Assembly (NCBI GenBank): GCA_037953745.1
Contig: JBAKBP010007656.1
Coordinates: 1-64,000, forward strand
Direction of reading: 5' to 3'
DNA length: 64,000 nucleotides
Source: Lithodes maja
Lineage: Eukaryota; Arthropoda; Malacostraca; Decapoda; Lithodidae
Below the pieces are notes generated by a model. It did no database searches. It was not told where the DNA came from and saw only the letters and a list, made by a program, of their open reading frames with translations. Both the position numbers and the translations under genes were made by a program. Below, in pieces: positions 41,492 to 51,112 of the stretch; within the stretch, counting starts at the first letter, position 1, and each line of letters opens with the position of its first letter.

Positions 41492-41860
41492 GTAAATCGG
41501 GGCATCAGATAGTGAGGGAGGCCTGTAAATCGGGGCATCAGATAGTGAGGGAGACCTGTAAATCGGGGCATCAGATAGTGAGGGAGGCCTGTAAATCGGG
41601 GCATCAGATAGTGAGGGAGACCTGTAAATCGGGGCATCAGATAGTGAGGGAGGCCTGTAAATCGGGGCATCAGATAGTGAGGGAGACCTGTAAATCGGGG
41701 CATCAGATAGTGAGGGAGGCCTGTAAATCGGGGCATCAGATAGTGAGGGAGACCTGTAAATCGGGGCATCAGATAGTGAGGGAGGCCTGTAAATCGGGGC
41801 ATCAGATAGTGAGGGAGACCTGTAAATCGGGGCATCAGATAGTGAGGGAGGCCTGTAAAT
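41492..41860 (+). repeat. 33-bp array with strict two-unit alternation
   Basis: Eleven units of GTAAATCGGGGCATCAGATA... (33 bp, first at 41492, last partial at 41855). The unit end alternates GAGGCCT / GAGACCT without exception, so the real repeat is a 66-bp dimer. A period divisible by three with no stop codon gives long open frames on both strands; these are not genes. Confidence 0.95.
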
Positions 41861-42163
41861 ATAGACAACATTGTTATTACTGTATTTGGGAGCCCACTTT
41901 AACACTATCTGGTGCAATGTCTTGGGGGTTATTATTAAATTTCATAATTATTGATGGTTTTCATTGTTTAGGACACTTTCGACCTATGTATTTTTTGTTA
42001 TCTCCCTAGACGTAAACAAAAACAAAACTCTCCAGACCTCCTTCAAACTTTTAAGGTTTTTCCTTTAAGCTTGTTTGAGGTCTAAGGAGGAAATTAAAAA
42101 CAACAAGAGATAAATAATTTAACAAATCAATAACAAAAATCTGCTTGTGTCCCCCCTCCACAG

Positions 42164-42276
42164 GTTCGTGTATGGACCGTATGAAGAACTGCCACCTGGT
42201 GTTCAAAGCCCGCCTCTGTCGCCTCAAATACTACAACAAACTCTGCTGCCAAACCTGCACCTCCGCCACACAATAG
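42164..42276 (+). CDS. terminal exon encoding a PLAC domain
   Basis: A consensus acceptor (CCCCCCTCCACAG) precedes 42164; the frame runs to TAG 42274-42276. After Gly-Ser the peptide holds six cysteines as C-x6-C-x8-C-x8-CC-x2-C, including KNCHLVFKARLC and YYNKLCCQTC, then six residues and the stop. This is the signature of the PLAC (protease and lacunin) module at the extreme C-terminus of papilin/lacunin, ADAMTSL and several ADAMTS proteins, which are secreted into the extracellular matrix. Phase 2 at the acceptor pairs with the phase-1 donors of exons A and B. Thrombospondin repeats and any protease domain would lie upstream and were not found here, so the exact family member is undetermined. 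Confidence 0.85.
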
Positions 42277-42283
42277 GGGCCAT

Positions 42284-42800
42284 TAATTGACGGTAACTTT
42301 AAATTGTCCCCCTCTGGTATAAGGAGGGTATGAAAAAGGTACACAATTCCACACCACCGCTAAATAATAGGGAACCCTTTTATGGACGGTAACTTTAAAT
42401 TGGCCCCCTCTGGTATAAGGAGGGTATGAAAAAGGTACACAATTCCACACCACCGCTAAATAATAGGGAACCCTTTTATGGACGGTAACTTTAAATTGAC
42501 CCATGCTGGAATGAATTAGGGAAGAAGGGTATATATATATATGTGTGATTGGTCAAGTTGATAGTCATTTTGCCCCTCTGCGAAAACCACACATCAGCTA
42601 CACAATAGGGGCGATTCATTGATGGTCACTTAAATTGACACATACTGGATTAAATTTGGGCATAGGAAGGATAGGAGAAGGGCATAGAATTCCACACCAC
42701 CGCTAAATAACAGGGAACCCGTTATTAACAGTAACTTAAAATTGACCCACGCTGGTATACATTAGGGGATAGAAAGGGTATACAAGTCATAGGAAGGGTA
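42284..42800 (+). repeat. 96-bp tandem units, partly diverged
   Basis: CGGTAACTTTAAATTG at 42291, 42387 and 42483 marks two exact-looking 96-bp units. Older relatives (CACACCACCGCTAAATAA, GGGAACCCGTTATTAAC) extend to about 42800. The repeats begin eight bases after the PLAC stop codon, so they would form the host gene's 3'UTR. Confidence 0.85.
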
Positions 42801-42840
42801 TGTAAAGGGTATACAAGTCATTGGGTAAGTTTATAGTCAT

Positions 42841-43166
42841 TTAAGGGGAGATCTCCACTCGAGGGATTTTTTTCTTGACCCCTTTCTCCTTCATGTTTAA
42901 CCCCATTGCTGTTGATACTATAAAACGTTTGCCCCATTAGTTTAGCAATTTTAAGAACTTTCACCCCATATTAAGACCTTTCATGCCATTCAGGTGTCGA
43001 TTTTATCCTGGCGAGCGATAGCGAGCCTGTAATTTAAGAGGAAGCGGCCTTCGGCCGGGACATTTTTCTACCGAAAAATGTACAAATTTATCTTGAAAGG
43101 GACTCCAGGGGGTGTAATTTTAAGCTTGATGGAGGTCTAGGGAACAAACTAAATACCTCCCCTTAA
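42841..43166 (+). mobile_element. TTAAGGGGAG-family element, best-preserved copy
   Basis: 326 bp, TTAAGGGGAGATCTCCAC to ACCTCCCCTTAA. It shows all family blocks in order, including GGCGAGCGATAGCGAGCC, CCTTCGGCCGGGACATTT and GATGGAGGTCTAGGG. Ends are short inverted repeats on TTAA. No ORF. Confidence 0.75.
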
Positions 43167-43573
43167 CTATGCCAAACCTGCATCTCCGCTACACATTTTT
43201 TTTTTTTTTTCTACCCAGACTGGAACAAATCAAGGGTTTAAGGAGGGTAATTCTAGACAGTTTTGGTTAAGCATAGAAATGGTCTGTGGGAGTTAAAGGA
43301 AGAGTCGGGATATATATATATGACCCCTTCGATGGCTAGAGGTCCTTCCTAAGCTGTATAAAATCGTCTAGTGTTAGCAAGAATACAATTAATAGACGCC
43401 ATGTTACCGAGAGGGCTAGGAACACGGGGGATTTAATCTTGTACATAGCATAGTTTTTATCGTGAAGAATATGTTTATTACAAATATATTAAGGCTTATT
43501 TGTACATATAAATAAGATGATATATGAGTGTGTGTTATTGCTAGGCTGAAACTGTGGTGGTAATGCAGATATA
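43167..43573. other. low-information stretch with half a palindromic element
   Basis: Poly-T at about 43198-43211. 43335-43425 (GGTCCTTCCTAAGCTG, TATAAAATCGTCTAGTG, GACGCCATGTTACCGAG) is one arm of the TTAACCC palindromic family. Confidence 0.5.
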
Positions 43574-43733
43574 CTATAGGCCTACCCTGTTTCAAATGTG
43601 TAGGAACAAACTCGTGAACGTTAGCCTCTTGTCTGGCCTACACAGTAATCCAGCTAGCTCTCACAAATACCTCCTCCTCCTCCTCCTATCCATTCCACTA
43701 CGCTAAACAAGCACACCAGTCTTCTATCCAATA

Positions 43734-43769
<36 letters not shown>

Positions 43770-44047
43770 AGAAATAAATAAATACAAAATTATAATAATT
43801 TGGATCTCATCACTCTCAACTTTGGGGGAGACATTTGTTACAGGCAGATCTGCCTTTTGTCTCCTTCATACACAAAAAACAAATCGCAAACGACTAGAGT
43901 AATCGAGCTAATATTTCTACTACAGTATTTGGGATGGGTCAGCCAGGGAATAGGTATGAAATTTTACAGCGCATTTGCTCTAGTCCTTTTTGAGTTACAG
44001 AGGTTAGGGTTCACGAATTCTGGACTACTCATTTGGAACAGGGTATA
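43574..44047. mobile_element. foldback element, CTATACCCTGTTCC family, with insert
   Basis: A left arm at 43574-43640 (GCCTACCCTGTTTCAAAT, CTCGTGAACGTTAGCC) faces a right arm at 43960-44047 (TTGAGTTACAGAGGTTAGG, TTGGAACAGGGTATAG). The centre contains a 26-bp poly-A and the block GGGGGAGACATTTGTTACAG, which also appears near 16540. 43890-44047 is the inverted counterpart of 13517-13675. Confidence 0.55.
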
Positions 44048-44215
44048 GATAGGTTTTTAAGACTGACATAACAGTTTGCTTGTGTCAGCCGCATATGGGA
44101 ATAACTAGCGATTGGCTATATTTATAAGGTTTCAAGTCAAGTAGTCCACAGTCCGAAATGGCTACAACCTAAGCGTGCACTGACCAAAATAGCTACGGAG
44201 ATTCCGGAGAGAGTC

Positions 44216-44618
44216 GAAACCTAACCTAATCTAACTCAACTCGGGTCTAATTGAACCTAATCTTCTCTACTCGACTCTAATCTAATCTAATTTTAACCTA
44301 AGCTAACCAGCTAACCTACATTATGCTACCCTAACTTATCATTACATAACCTACTTTACCTAACCTAACATTACACAACTTACCTTACCCTAAGCTAGCC
44401 TAAAATTAATAACCTACCTTACCCTACCCTACCCTAACCTAACCTAACCTAACATAACATAACCTACCCTACTCTAAACTAAACTAACCTAACCTACCCT
44501 ACCCTACCCTATGCTAACCTAACCTATCCTTACATAATCTACCCTAACCTACCTTAACCTAACTTACCTTACCCTAACCTAACATTACATAATCTTCCCT
44601 AAGCTACCTTAACCTAAC

Positions 44619-44650
<32 letters not shown>

Positions 44651-44780
44651 TTACTCAGGCCCATTCCCCATTTTTTTTTCTGGGGGTGGCCGACCTAACC
44701 TACCTACCATAACCTACCTACCATACCCAACCCAACCCAACCCAACCCAACCCAACCCTTCCCTTCCCTTCCCAACCCTA
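44216..44780. repeat. degenerate CCTAA (TTAGG-type) tract
   Basis: Long runs of CCTAA, CCTAC and CATAA pentamers, the C-rich strand of the arthropod TTAGG telomere motif with many substitutions, ending in an AACCC/TTCCC variant block. Only short stretches are perfect, so this is an interstitial telomere-like satellite and not a chromosome end. Confidence 0.75.
44615..44693 (+). mobile_element. dispersed CAGGCCC element, fragment 2
   Basis: (ATCT)n from about 44618 runs into TTACTCAGGCCCATTCCCCA and GGGGGTGGCCGACC inside the CCTAA tract. Confidence 0.6.
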
Positions 44781-45033
44781 ATTTTACCCAAACTAACCAC
44801 GAGACCGTTTAGAATAGTGTCGTGTATGCCTATGCCCGTTCTGGTTGTCGCCGTTTGGGAGTGGGGCTGGTTTGGTCTGCTTCCATTTATACTATTAGTT
44901 TTCTGAGTTTGTATACCCTTTGCTGTATTGTAGACTTATTTAGTAGCAGAGTGTATTGATGTATTTTTTTAATCTGTGTACAGATGGTTTTCAGATCGAC
45001 AAGGGGTGTGTTGCGGCCGGTAGATTTGTCGGT

Positions 45034-45115
45034 ACAGGTCTCCCTCGATTTACGATTGGGTTACATTCCTGAAAACCCGATCTTGTATGTATGTACTCAG
45101 ACCCATTCCCCATTT
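45034..45115 (+). repeat. ACAGGTCTCCCTCG repeat fused to CAGGCCC element fragment 3
   Basis: ACAGGTCTCCCTCGATTTAC to CCCGATCTTG at 45034-45086, then TGTATGTATGTACTCAGACC and CATTCCCCAT. Confidence 0.55.
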
Positions 45116-45145
45116 AAAAGACGTCACCGGTACAGAAGGGGTTAA
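45116..45145. mobile_element. right terminus of TTAACCC palindromic family
   Basis: AAAAGACGTCACCGGTACAG then AAGGGGTTAA: the terminal ~30 bp of the family only. Confidence 0.55.
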
Positions 45146-45428
45146 GCCGGTATCACACGAGAGCTTTTATAGTCAACATTGGATGCTCAACATTTTTCTG
45201 GCAGCTTTTCAGGAATAGTTTGCACTGGTTTTGGAAACTAGATTAAAATGTAAAACTTGCAAACTAAACAAACCAAAATTGGAACAAGGACAATATAAAG
45301 TCAAATTAAATTAGTTAATTAAATTAATTAAATTAGTTAACCGAATGATTTTAAATAGTGACCTCATAAGCTGCCAGACCACTGTTGAGGATAAATATCG
45401 AGGGAAAAAGTGCTTGTGTGATACCGGC
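45146..45428. mobile_element. 283-bp element with GCCGGTATCACAC inverted ends
   Basis: Starts GCCGGTATCACACGAGAGC; ends GTGCTTGTGTGATACCGGC, whose reverse complement matches the start at 17 of 19 positions. AT-rich interior without an ORF. Flanks are TTAA (left) and TGTA (right), so the duplicated target is unclear. Confidence 0.6.
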
Positions 45429-45649
45429 TGTATTTGGATGAGAGTAATTCTATCGGCTAAGAGGAACAAAGGGTTAAGAAGGACGGACCTGTGCTACCAA
45501 GAATTTACTGGATCAATTGTACAGCATAACATGACGCATTTTTTTCCCCCAGATTATTGCCATACAATGTTCTTCAGTTTGTGGGAGTTTCAGTGTTTTT
45601 ACAGCTAATTTGAGCATTCATGTCATTTGGGTTGTTATTGGTGTTAAGA

Positions 45650-45870
45650 ACGAAGTTAAAAATAATATAGTGTATGCCCCTTTGATTCTTATAAATCCTC
45701 CCTAAGCTGCATAAAGTCGCCCAACGATAACTAAGATGAAATTTGAAACAGCATCGTAGGTACTTCTGGGGTTAATCCTTTCAAGCAACTGATATTTCTT
45801 TCTATCTTGTTTTATTCACTGCCACACGATTTTATATAGCTTAGGAAGAGCATGATGTTGTCAAAGAGTT
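45650..45870. mobile_element. two arms of the TTAACCC palindromic family
   Basis: AAATCCTCCCTAAGCTGCAT and GTAGGTACTTCTGGGGTTAA (right arm) abut TTAATCCTTTCAAGCAAC and ACGATTTTATATAGCTTAGG (left arm), back to back at a shared TTAA near 45773. Confidence 0.5.
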
Positions 45871-46119
45871 AAAAAATACATATATCTAAACTATTTAACT
45901 CCCAAAAGGATCTTATGACCTAAGTTCAATAGAATCTATTCGTATAGTCGTGAGCGGTAATAAGGTTACACTCATCTGAATCCGTGAATCTCTGAAAGCC
46001 AAGTTTTGAAGCATTCCCTGGGTTGTGTGTGTGTGTGTCGAGGTTACTAAGTACACTCTAGGACATAAAATGTGGCCTTCAGTTTTCAAAGCTATCCCAA
46101 GTTAAATCAAACCTTCTCA

Positions 46120-46380
46120 TTAATTCATCATCATCATCAATCTAACGCCCCGCTTTCGGAGGAAGCGCCCCAAAAAGGATGGCCATGGCAGAAACTGCCT
46201 CCAGGCTCCCAGACATGCCTCCACTGACCCCCACTCCACAGTGCCATTTCCACTAAATGGATTATGACCCTTAACACTGAAGGAGCAGACCCATAGCAGT
46301 CCCTCACCCGGATGGCAGTTCCACCACTGTTTTGCTATTTTATTTACCCCAGTGGGGCCCTGGCTGGAAGAATAACAAAC
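46120..46380 (-). mobile_element. candidate retroelement 3' end with GAT-repeat tail
   Basis: Read on the minus strand, a GC-rich sequence ends GGGGCGTTAGATTGATGATGATGA. The trinucleotide tail suggests a SINE or LINE 3' end. No coding similarity was recognised and no second copy was seen in the window. Confidence 0.35.
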
Positions 46381-47005
46381 ACAGGAATGTTTTAAAGATA
46401 TATACCAGTGGTCCACTGCTACAGAAGCTGATTGAACTACCAAGGTGGCGGGCGGTGGGGTCGCCGCATCCCTACGCCTTAATTCTTTACCTAGTATTTA
46501 CATTTCGGAGGTTAGTTTTGTTATTGGAGGGTTCAGATTGTGCCAGGATTCATGTCGTAGACTGTACTTCAACTATTTCAACGTCACGGTAGAGTCTTAG
46601 TGTAATAATAAATATAATAGTAATAATAATAATAATACTGTTAAAATGATAGAAGTAGTAATAATGATGAGAATAAGTTTGTGTTCGATACTGCTTCAGA
46701 TGGGCCGGTTTTGTTAACACGCTCACGACTGAACCCAAATAAAAATAGAAACTCGTCATTTGATTGAGAGGATTAATTAACTTCTACAAGATGGTATTCA
46801 TGTGGAGTGGGACGAATTATATCCATGAAAATATGAATTTTATATATATATATATATATAATGTATATATATATATAATATATATATACACCGTATATAA
46901 TATATAATTATAATATTTTATATATATTATATATCTTGCAATGGACAACCGAATCCAGAATATATGTCGATTATTTTTATATTATTATTATTATTTGTCT
47001 TAGCT
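46381..47005. other. no gene; AAT and TA repeats
   Basis: (AAT)n-like at about 46604-46636 and interrupted (TA)n at about 46840-46935. Nothing else supportable. Confidence 0.6.
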
Positions 47006-47220
47006 TTAACCCAATCAGCACGATGACGTAATTTTGGTCTGATTCTGCCTATCACTAGACGATTTTATACACCATAGGAAGGATCTGTGGAAATTTAAAG
47101 GGTAAAGAATATCTCGATTAAATCCCTGACTACCATATACCCTTCCTAATCTGAATAAAATCTTATAATAATAGCCAGAAAACAGAAAAGGAATGCGGCA
47201 TCGTATCTTGAAAGGATTAA
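47006..47220. mobile_element. palindromic TTAACCC-family element, complete
   Basis: 215 bp, TTAACCCAATCAGCACGATG to CTTGAAAGGATTAA. The left-half TCACTAGACGATTTTATAC and GGAAGGATCTGTGG face right-half CCTTCCTAATCTGAATAAAA and TAATAGCCAGAAAA. A second short TTAGTCCTTTC...GGGGTTAA hairpin follows at 47223-47275. Confidence 0.7.
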
Positions 47221-47409
47221 GTGTTAGTCCTTTCATAATCAAGACACATTTGCGTCATAATCCTCAAGGGGTTAAGCAACACACTAACTTATCAAATTAC
47301 TATATAGTTATAAAACTGACATGTGTTTCCAGAAATATGTGTATATAATTATGGCTTAGATATTGTCACAGCTATGCAGACAAGAAAGAAAAGCAGTCTA
47401 CTAAATAAC

Positions 47410-47645
47410 TAATGGCCAAGACTGTAAATTTATGTAAACCTGCAATGATTGATGCAGTTTTTACCACCATACACTCCCTGCTGAATAGCTGGGCTAGGGT
47501 GGGTGCCCTGATGAATCAGGGACTTCAGTGAACAGTTGCCACAGATTGCTAGACCGCGCCGTTCACCACAGCACTGACGTCTGCCAATAACACACTGGCT
47601 GACCTCACGGTCAGCAGGCGAGCGCTCTGCCAACCGAGCTACGGC
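47410..47645 (-). mobile_element. tRNA-derived SINE
   Basis: Minus strand begins GCCGTAGCTCGGTTGGCAGA at 47645. It contains a consensus Pol III A-box (TAGCTCGGTTGG, 47630-47641) and a recognisable D-arm and anticodon-arm (GCGCTCGCCTGCTGACC GTGAGG). The B-box region is replaced by unrelated sequence after GAGGTCAGCC, so it is a chimaeric or internally altered SINE. The 3' limit is approximate. Confidence 0.65.
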
Positions 47646-47679
47646 TTGTTCCTATTAATACCTGTTTATAGGATCATGG

Positions 47680-47834
47680 TGTATACTGTATATATATATA
47701 TATATATGCTCAGGCCCAATCCCCACTTTTCTTATTTTTGTTCATATATATTTATATTTATTTATATATTTATATATATACAGTATACATATACAGTATA
47801 TATATACAGTATATACTGTATATATATACAGTAT
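47680..47834 (+). repeat. TA / TATACAGTATA repeats with CAGGCCC fragment 4
   Basis: (TA)n followed by TGCTCAGGCCCAATCCCCAC at about 47707, then palindromic TATACAGTATA repeats to 47834. Confidence 0.7.
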
Positions 47835-47907
47835 ATGCTCTCAACGGGACTTGAACCACCATCAGTCAGTTCGATTGTCCATGCTTTAATCAACTCTATA
47901 ATGGCAT
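47835..47907 (-). tRNA. tRNA-like 73-mer, probable pseudogene or SINE head
   Basis: Minus strand, exactly tRNA-sized. A perfect B-box GGTTCAAGTCC lies at about 47847-47857, and an A-box-like TATAGAGTTGATTAAAGC resembles TATAGCTCAGTTGGTTAAAGC. The acceptor and T-stem pair poorly and the anticodon arm is not convincing, so it is unlikely to be a functional tRNA. Confidence 0.4.
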
Positions 47908-48456
47908 AATAAAGGCTACTTAACTTTTTCCTATTGATATTAAGAAGGGAAATCCTATTAGGAGAATGTATTTCCATTCAAACACAAGTCGTAGGATCCA
48001 TATTCCAGGATACCATACAGGGATTTCTACAAGTAGGCCTACCCCTACACAACTCGGGCCGATATTGATTTAATTTAATTCGAACCAAACCAAGCCAAGC
48101 ACGAGAGTCATTAAGTGAAAAGGAGGTTGAAGAGTAAACAAATATTAATATATGGCGCATTATTCTATGATGATCTACGTAATTAATAGGCTTAGTTTAA
48201 ACAGTGCAGCAGGAGACAATACTGTAAGAGAAAGCATAAGTGGAAGTCACGCCTCTTTGCGCGACCCTTCTCCCGCCCGCCCGCAACCAGCTCAGACCTG
48301 TAAACTGGGTTAGTGTGGGATGAAAATGGAAAAAATACCAAAATTTATCGTTCATTTACCCTAATACTTCGTGTTTCACCCTTTAGCCTTCTTGACCTGG
48401 CTAAGTCAGCGAGGAACACCTCCAGCAAGGGTCTGGAGAAGCGGTTTATCGAAGCT

Positions 48457-48469
48457 ATTCCAGATTCTC
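48457..48469 (+). repeat. target-site duplication, left
   Basis: ATTCCAGATTCTC immediately before the LINE; matches 49186-49198 at 12 of 13 positions. On the minus strand both encode the RIWN of the transposase. Confidence 0.85.
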
Positions 48470-49185
48470 GCCACTAAATTGAAGTCCCTGTCTTTCTGTT
48501 GGGTCCCGAGTCATGTTGGAGTGCCTGGCAATGAGCGGGTTGATTTTTTCGCCCGCTCTGCTATTACCTCTCACCGACTCGTGCCACGATGTATTCCTGC
48601 ATCTGATTACTTCCCGCGTGTTACTCAATTACTACGTCAGCGCTGGCAGGACGAATGGACCTCCATGTGGGTGTCTGATGTCAAACTGCGTTCTGGCAAA
48701 CCTTCCGTCCTACCTTGGAAGTCTTCCTCTCATCGCAATCGTCAATGGGAGACCGCTCTAGCCCGTCTTCGGCTCGGCCACACCAGGCTCACGCATGGTC
48801 ATTTGATGTCCTGTGATGTCCCCACGCTCTGTCCTTGCTGCCATATTCCAGTGTCTGTCCAGCATCTCCTGATCGACTGTTCGCGTTTCTCCAATGCCCG
48901 ACGGCAGGCATTCCCCTTCATATCCTCCCTTAATCGCCCCCTTGTCTTAGCCGATATGCTTGGAGAGTCCCCCACTTTCTCCCTCCCACATCTTATGCGG
49001 TTTCTCCTCCATACCCGTCTCCTTCAGCTTCTTTAATTAGTGTTTCCTAGTCTTCTTCTCCTCTACTCCGTATTGCGCCCAGCCCCACAACACCTCCGAT
49101 GTTTTTTTTTTCCACAAAGTTTCTTTTGGTGCCACATAGTCTTTTTAGGCTTGGTGCGAATCCCTATTTTAATAATAATAATAAT
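48470..49185 (+). pseudogene. 5'-truncated RNase H-bearing LINE inserted in the Tc1 copy
   Basis: Plus strand. Coding to TAA 49034-49036 gives the end of an RNase H domain (WVPSHVGVPGNERVD), then a C-terminal zinc-binding motif (CPCCHIPVSVQHLLIDCSRF). This is the arrangement of I-clade and related LINE ORF2 proteins. A 3'UTR of about 135 bp ends in (TAA)n at about 49170-49185, also typical of I elements. Reverse transcriptase and endonuclease are absent. The open frame begins at 48371, but its first ~33 codons are antisense Tc1 sequence. The element is bounded by 13-bp repeats, so both limits are defined. Confidence 0.88.
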
Positions 49186-49198
49186 ATTCCATATTCTC
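49186..49198 (+). repeat. target-site duplication, right
   Basis: ATTCCATATTCTC directly after the (TAA)n tail. Confidence 0.85.
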
Positions 49199-50110
49199 CT
49201 GATATGGCCCTCCAACTGGGGCACACTGGTCACTTCACAATTACGAAGTTGTTGCTTTATTATGGCCCACAAATGTTCTATGGGGTTTAAATCAGGTGAA
49301 TTCCCGGGCCAGTCTTCGATATACTTAATTCTATTGTCAGCAAAGTACTCCTTAATCACTCGGGCTGTATGGCAAGGTGCACCATCTTGCATGAAGATGG
49401 ATGTCTCGGATAAATGGAAAGAATATTCAAGTTGATCCTCCAAAAGTTCCTTGTACCGTGCAACGTTTATAGGGACATTCCTAGGTAACAATACCAGAGC
49501 ACCCACCCCATTATACCCGAAGGAGCCCCATACCATAAGGGAGTCAGGAATCTTGACCGTGCTGGACAAATATTTGCGAGCCAGCCGGTCCGCGCCACTC
49601 CGCACTCTCACGTTCCCTCCCCCGTTGTTGGTCACCGTGAATATGGCTTCATCGCTCCATAAAACTTGTTTCCATCTCAGCAAGGGCCAGCGAAGGTACT
49701 TGCCAGCGAACAGACGTCTATTCTTGGCCTGGCGGAATGTGAGAAGTGGTTTACGAAGCGGCCGGAGTGAGCGATACTTGAGTCTTTTCAACAAGGCACG
49801 CGACACAGTTCTCACAGACACATGAGAGAGCAACTGGGGTTATTCTGCTTAATTTGCCTAGCAGTTAATCGTGGGTTGACTTCAACTTGCCTCTTGATCG
49901 TTGTCAGCGTTCTAGGAGATATTTTAAAGCTGGGGCCAGGACATTTCTTGTGTGCGAGATCTTGGCCCGGGCCGGCATCGCGCTCCTTCTTGCTCCAATG
50001 TTGAACTTCACACCCGTTTGAGCAGAAATGTCCTTATTACAGATGCCTGCCTTGGTCAGTTCGGCTATGGCAGCAATTTGATAGTCTGTCAACCTCTTAC
50101 CACCTGGCAT

Positions 50111-50464
50111 AATGGTGCTGGAGGCCGAAATGTACCGGTAACACTACACGAGAAGGGCCCATGCGGTCACAGAGTAGCGCAGCACATGTCTCACTGTCGA
50201 GGGTGTGTAAATGACTCAGCCCGCATTAGTCATGCCGTGGGTATTGTCTAAGGATCCATCCCGCTGCCTGACGTACAATTCAGGGAATCCGAGCAAATTA
50301 GTATGGGAAGGCGCCTGAATGTGGTAAATACTAATTAGTTAAGTAAATACTTTGCTGATCTGTCTAATTTTTAATTATGAGTTCCAGATTAATATTTGAC
50401 TTAGTTCTGGTGAGCTAAAATAACCTCTTTATAAATATTAAAATATATAAATATAAATATATAT
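50111..50464 (-). other. Tc1 5' flank; ends not resolved
   Basis: Sequence upstream of the transposase start. I could not find an inverted copy of it beyond 48361, so the element boundary is unknown. Confidence 0.4.
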
Positions 50465-50600
50465 GAAGGCGGTGCTGGTTGGGAGGAGGGGCGTCGACTG
50501 ACTGGGGACAGAGGTGCATGGGGGCGGTGCGTTCGTGGCCACCCCTTCGGGGATCACGGCGTCAGGCAATAGATAGATAGTTAGATAGATAGATAAATAT
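50465..50600 (+). other. GC-rich insert followed by GATA repeats
   Basis: About 100 bp of G-rich sequence (GGCGGTGC occurs twice) in AT-rich surroundings, ending CAGGCAATAGATAGATAG. It could be a SINE with a tetranucleotide tail; no promoter box was identified. Confidence 0.35.
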
Positions 50601-51112
50601 TATAAAAAAAAAATGTTTTTACATAAATAGCTGTTCCTCATATTTTTAAAACCATTACTACATAATTTAATCAATATTGTATTAAGTTCCATTTAGCTAA
50701 ATTAACCTATATATTTATAATAGAAAAATAGGAACGTATTTATATTTATAATAGAAAAATAGTAGCGTATTATATTACATAAATAGTTGATAATCATATT
50801 TTCTTGATATTTACTACTTAAATTTAGAGGCATATCTTGCATTTTTTGTTTTTTTTTTTTTTTTTTTGGGGGGGAGGGTAAGGCTTGCACATGGCCCACT
50901 GAGAACACCAAAGATAGTCAACGTGTGGGTAGGGCATTCAACAGCGTCAATATATCTGTGTCCTACCATCAAATATAACGGTGGAGTGGCAGAATGGATT
51001 TATTGTGTTATAAATGCATTCTAATATGAATATACTAAAGAACCTGTTAATGTGGACCAGCTTTGTTACAGTTATGCGTTAAAATGTTTACAGTGTAAAT
51101 TATACGCAGTTA
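50601..51112. other. AT-rich, no gene recognised
   Basis: Poly-T/poly-G at about 50848-50876 and a 36-bp direct repeat of ATAGAAAAATAG-type sequence near 50720-50770. Confidence 0.55.

Larger units (their letters stand above)
48361..50110 (-). pseudogene. Tc1-like transposase pseudogene, interrupted by a LINE
   Basis: Minus strand from ATG at 50110 (MPGGKRLTDYQIAAIAELTK, an N-terminal helix-turn-helix) to TAG at 48361 after NTKY, the usual Tc1 C-terminus. Without the insert, about 340 codons, the normal Tc1 length. The catalytic DD34E triad is present: WSDEAIF, MQDGAPCHTA, and DLNPIEHLW after DWPGNSP. Defects are a frameshift near 50006 (just after QTGVKF), a second near 49835 at the NNP/LLSHV junction, two TGA stops close to the C-terminus (near 48375 and 48408) and a 716-bp LINE insertion at 48470-49185. 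It would cut and paste at TA targets; this copy is dead. Terminal inverted repeats were not resolved. Confidence 0.88.

Noticed and set aside
41416..42009. 147-165 codon ORFs on both strands of the 33-bp array
   Set aside because: Period divisible by three without stops produces open frames in most registers; repetitive peptide only.
42283..42504. 73-codon minus-strand ORF
   Set aside because: Product of the 96-bp tandem repeat (also divisible by three).
47835..47907. Functional nuclear tRNA gene
   Set aside because: Size and B-box fit, but acceptor, T and anticodon stems pair poorly.
49099..50251. Plus-strand ORFs opposite the Tc1 pseudogene
   Set aside because: Antisense shadows of the transposase frame.
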